Positions 51,200 through 51,239 of a stretch of 51,239 nt of DNA are shown piece by piece. Numbering within the stretch: position 1 is the first letter of the stretch; each line of letters starts with the position of its first letter. A program made the position numbers and the translations under genes. The stretch is taken from assembly GCA_023387085.1 (NCBI GenBank), contig JAEWIL010000174.1:1-51239 (forward strand). The letters run 5' to 3'. Origin of the DNA: Pseudomonadota bacterium (lineage in GTDB: Bacteria > Pseudomonadota > Alphaproteobacteria > Sphingomonadales > Sphingomonadaceae). The notes under the pieces were generated by a model that searched no databases, was not told the origin of the DNA, and saw nothing but the letters and a program-made list of their open reading frames with translations.

Positions 51200-51239
51200 C
51201 GCGGGGGCCCGGAAGCGGGGGGGGGGGCCCAATATTGGG
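51200..51239. other. Low-complexity contig end
   Basis: The last ~40 bases hold a run of 12 G and a palindromic CCCAATATTGGG. This looks like poor-quality sequence at a contig edge rather than biology. Confidence 0.6.

Overview
The window is about 51 kb of GC-rich chromosomal DNA from an alphaproteobacterium, most likely a member of the Sphingomonadales close to Sphingopyxis. This is judged from codon bias, the F1-ATPase zeta/BolA/Grx cluster, an Mla locus whose permease carries an N-terminal STAS domain, and long intergenic inverted repeats. No insertion sequence, phage, CRISPR array, tRNA or rRNA was seen. The last 60 bases look like a poor-quality contig end.

Layout. 1-3.7 kb: partial mscL, then lemA, three TPM-domain genes and a NUDIX hydrolase. 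3.9-9.6 kb: murA, then on the minus strand a DMT exporter, threonine aldolase, a Gly-rich membrane protein with a homopolymer frameshift, a 62-residue protein and argG. 9.7-14.8 kb: DUF1801 gene, cfa, a Tat-exported molybdopterin oxidoreductase with its cytochrome b, and an acyl-CoA synthetase. 14.9-18.1 kb: tightly overlapping lgt-midA-GNAT-pgeF. 18.2-21.7 kb: MFS permease, a gamma-synthase family PLP enzyme, a HAD phosphatase. 21.8-25.8 kb: Mla-type lipid transport operon and an SMR exporter. 25.9-35.9 kb: pepN, an SDR, a DUF445 protein, an RND efflux pump with its adaptor, and a GlsB-type membrane protein.

From 35.9 to 36.9 kb lies almost 1 kb without a convincing gene. It holds three tetraloop hairpins (UUCG, GNRA, UUCG on the minus strand), a terminator-like hairpin, a perfect DnaA box and direct repeats. 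From 36.9 to 43.4 kb, all on the minus strand, come nadA, a membrane protein, DUF4230 and exported proteins, a metallo-beta-lactamase-fold hydrolase, and a BlaR1-like M56 peptidase with its BlaI-type repressor; the pair has a near-perfect BlaI operator. A second strongly folding gene-free segment follows at 43.58-43.72 kb, then the grxD-bolA-DUF1476 operon.

The most interesting unit is the last 6 kb: three plus-strand genes encoding (i) an exported 1030-residue CHAT-domain (caspase-like) protein with an intact His-Cys pair, (ii) a CHASE2-sensor class III adenylate cyclase with intact catalytic residues, and (iii) an exported FecR-like protein. The genes are 4 nt apart or overlap by 14 nt. I read this as a candidate envelope signalling system linking a periplasmic protease or sensor to cAMP production. 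The linkage is inferred from gene order and domain content only.
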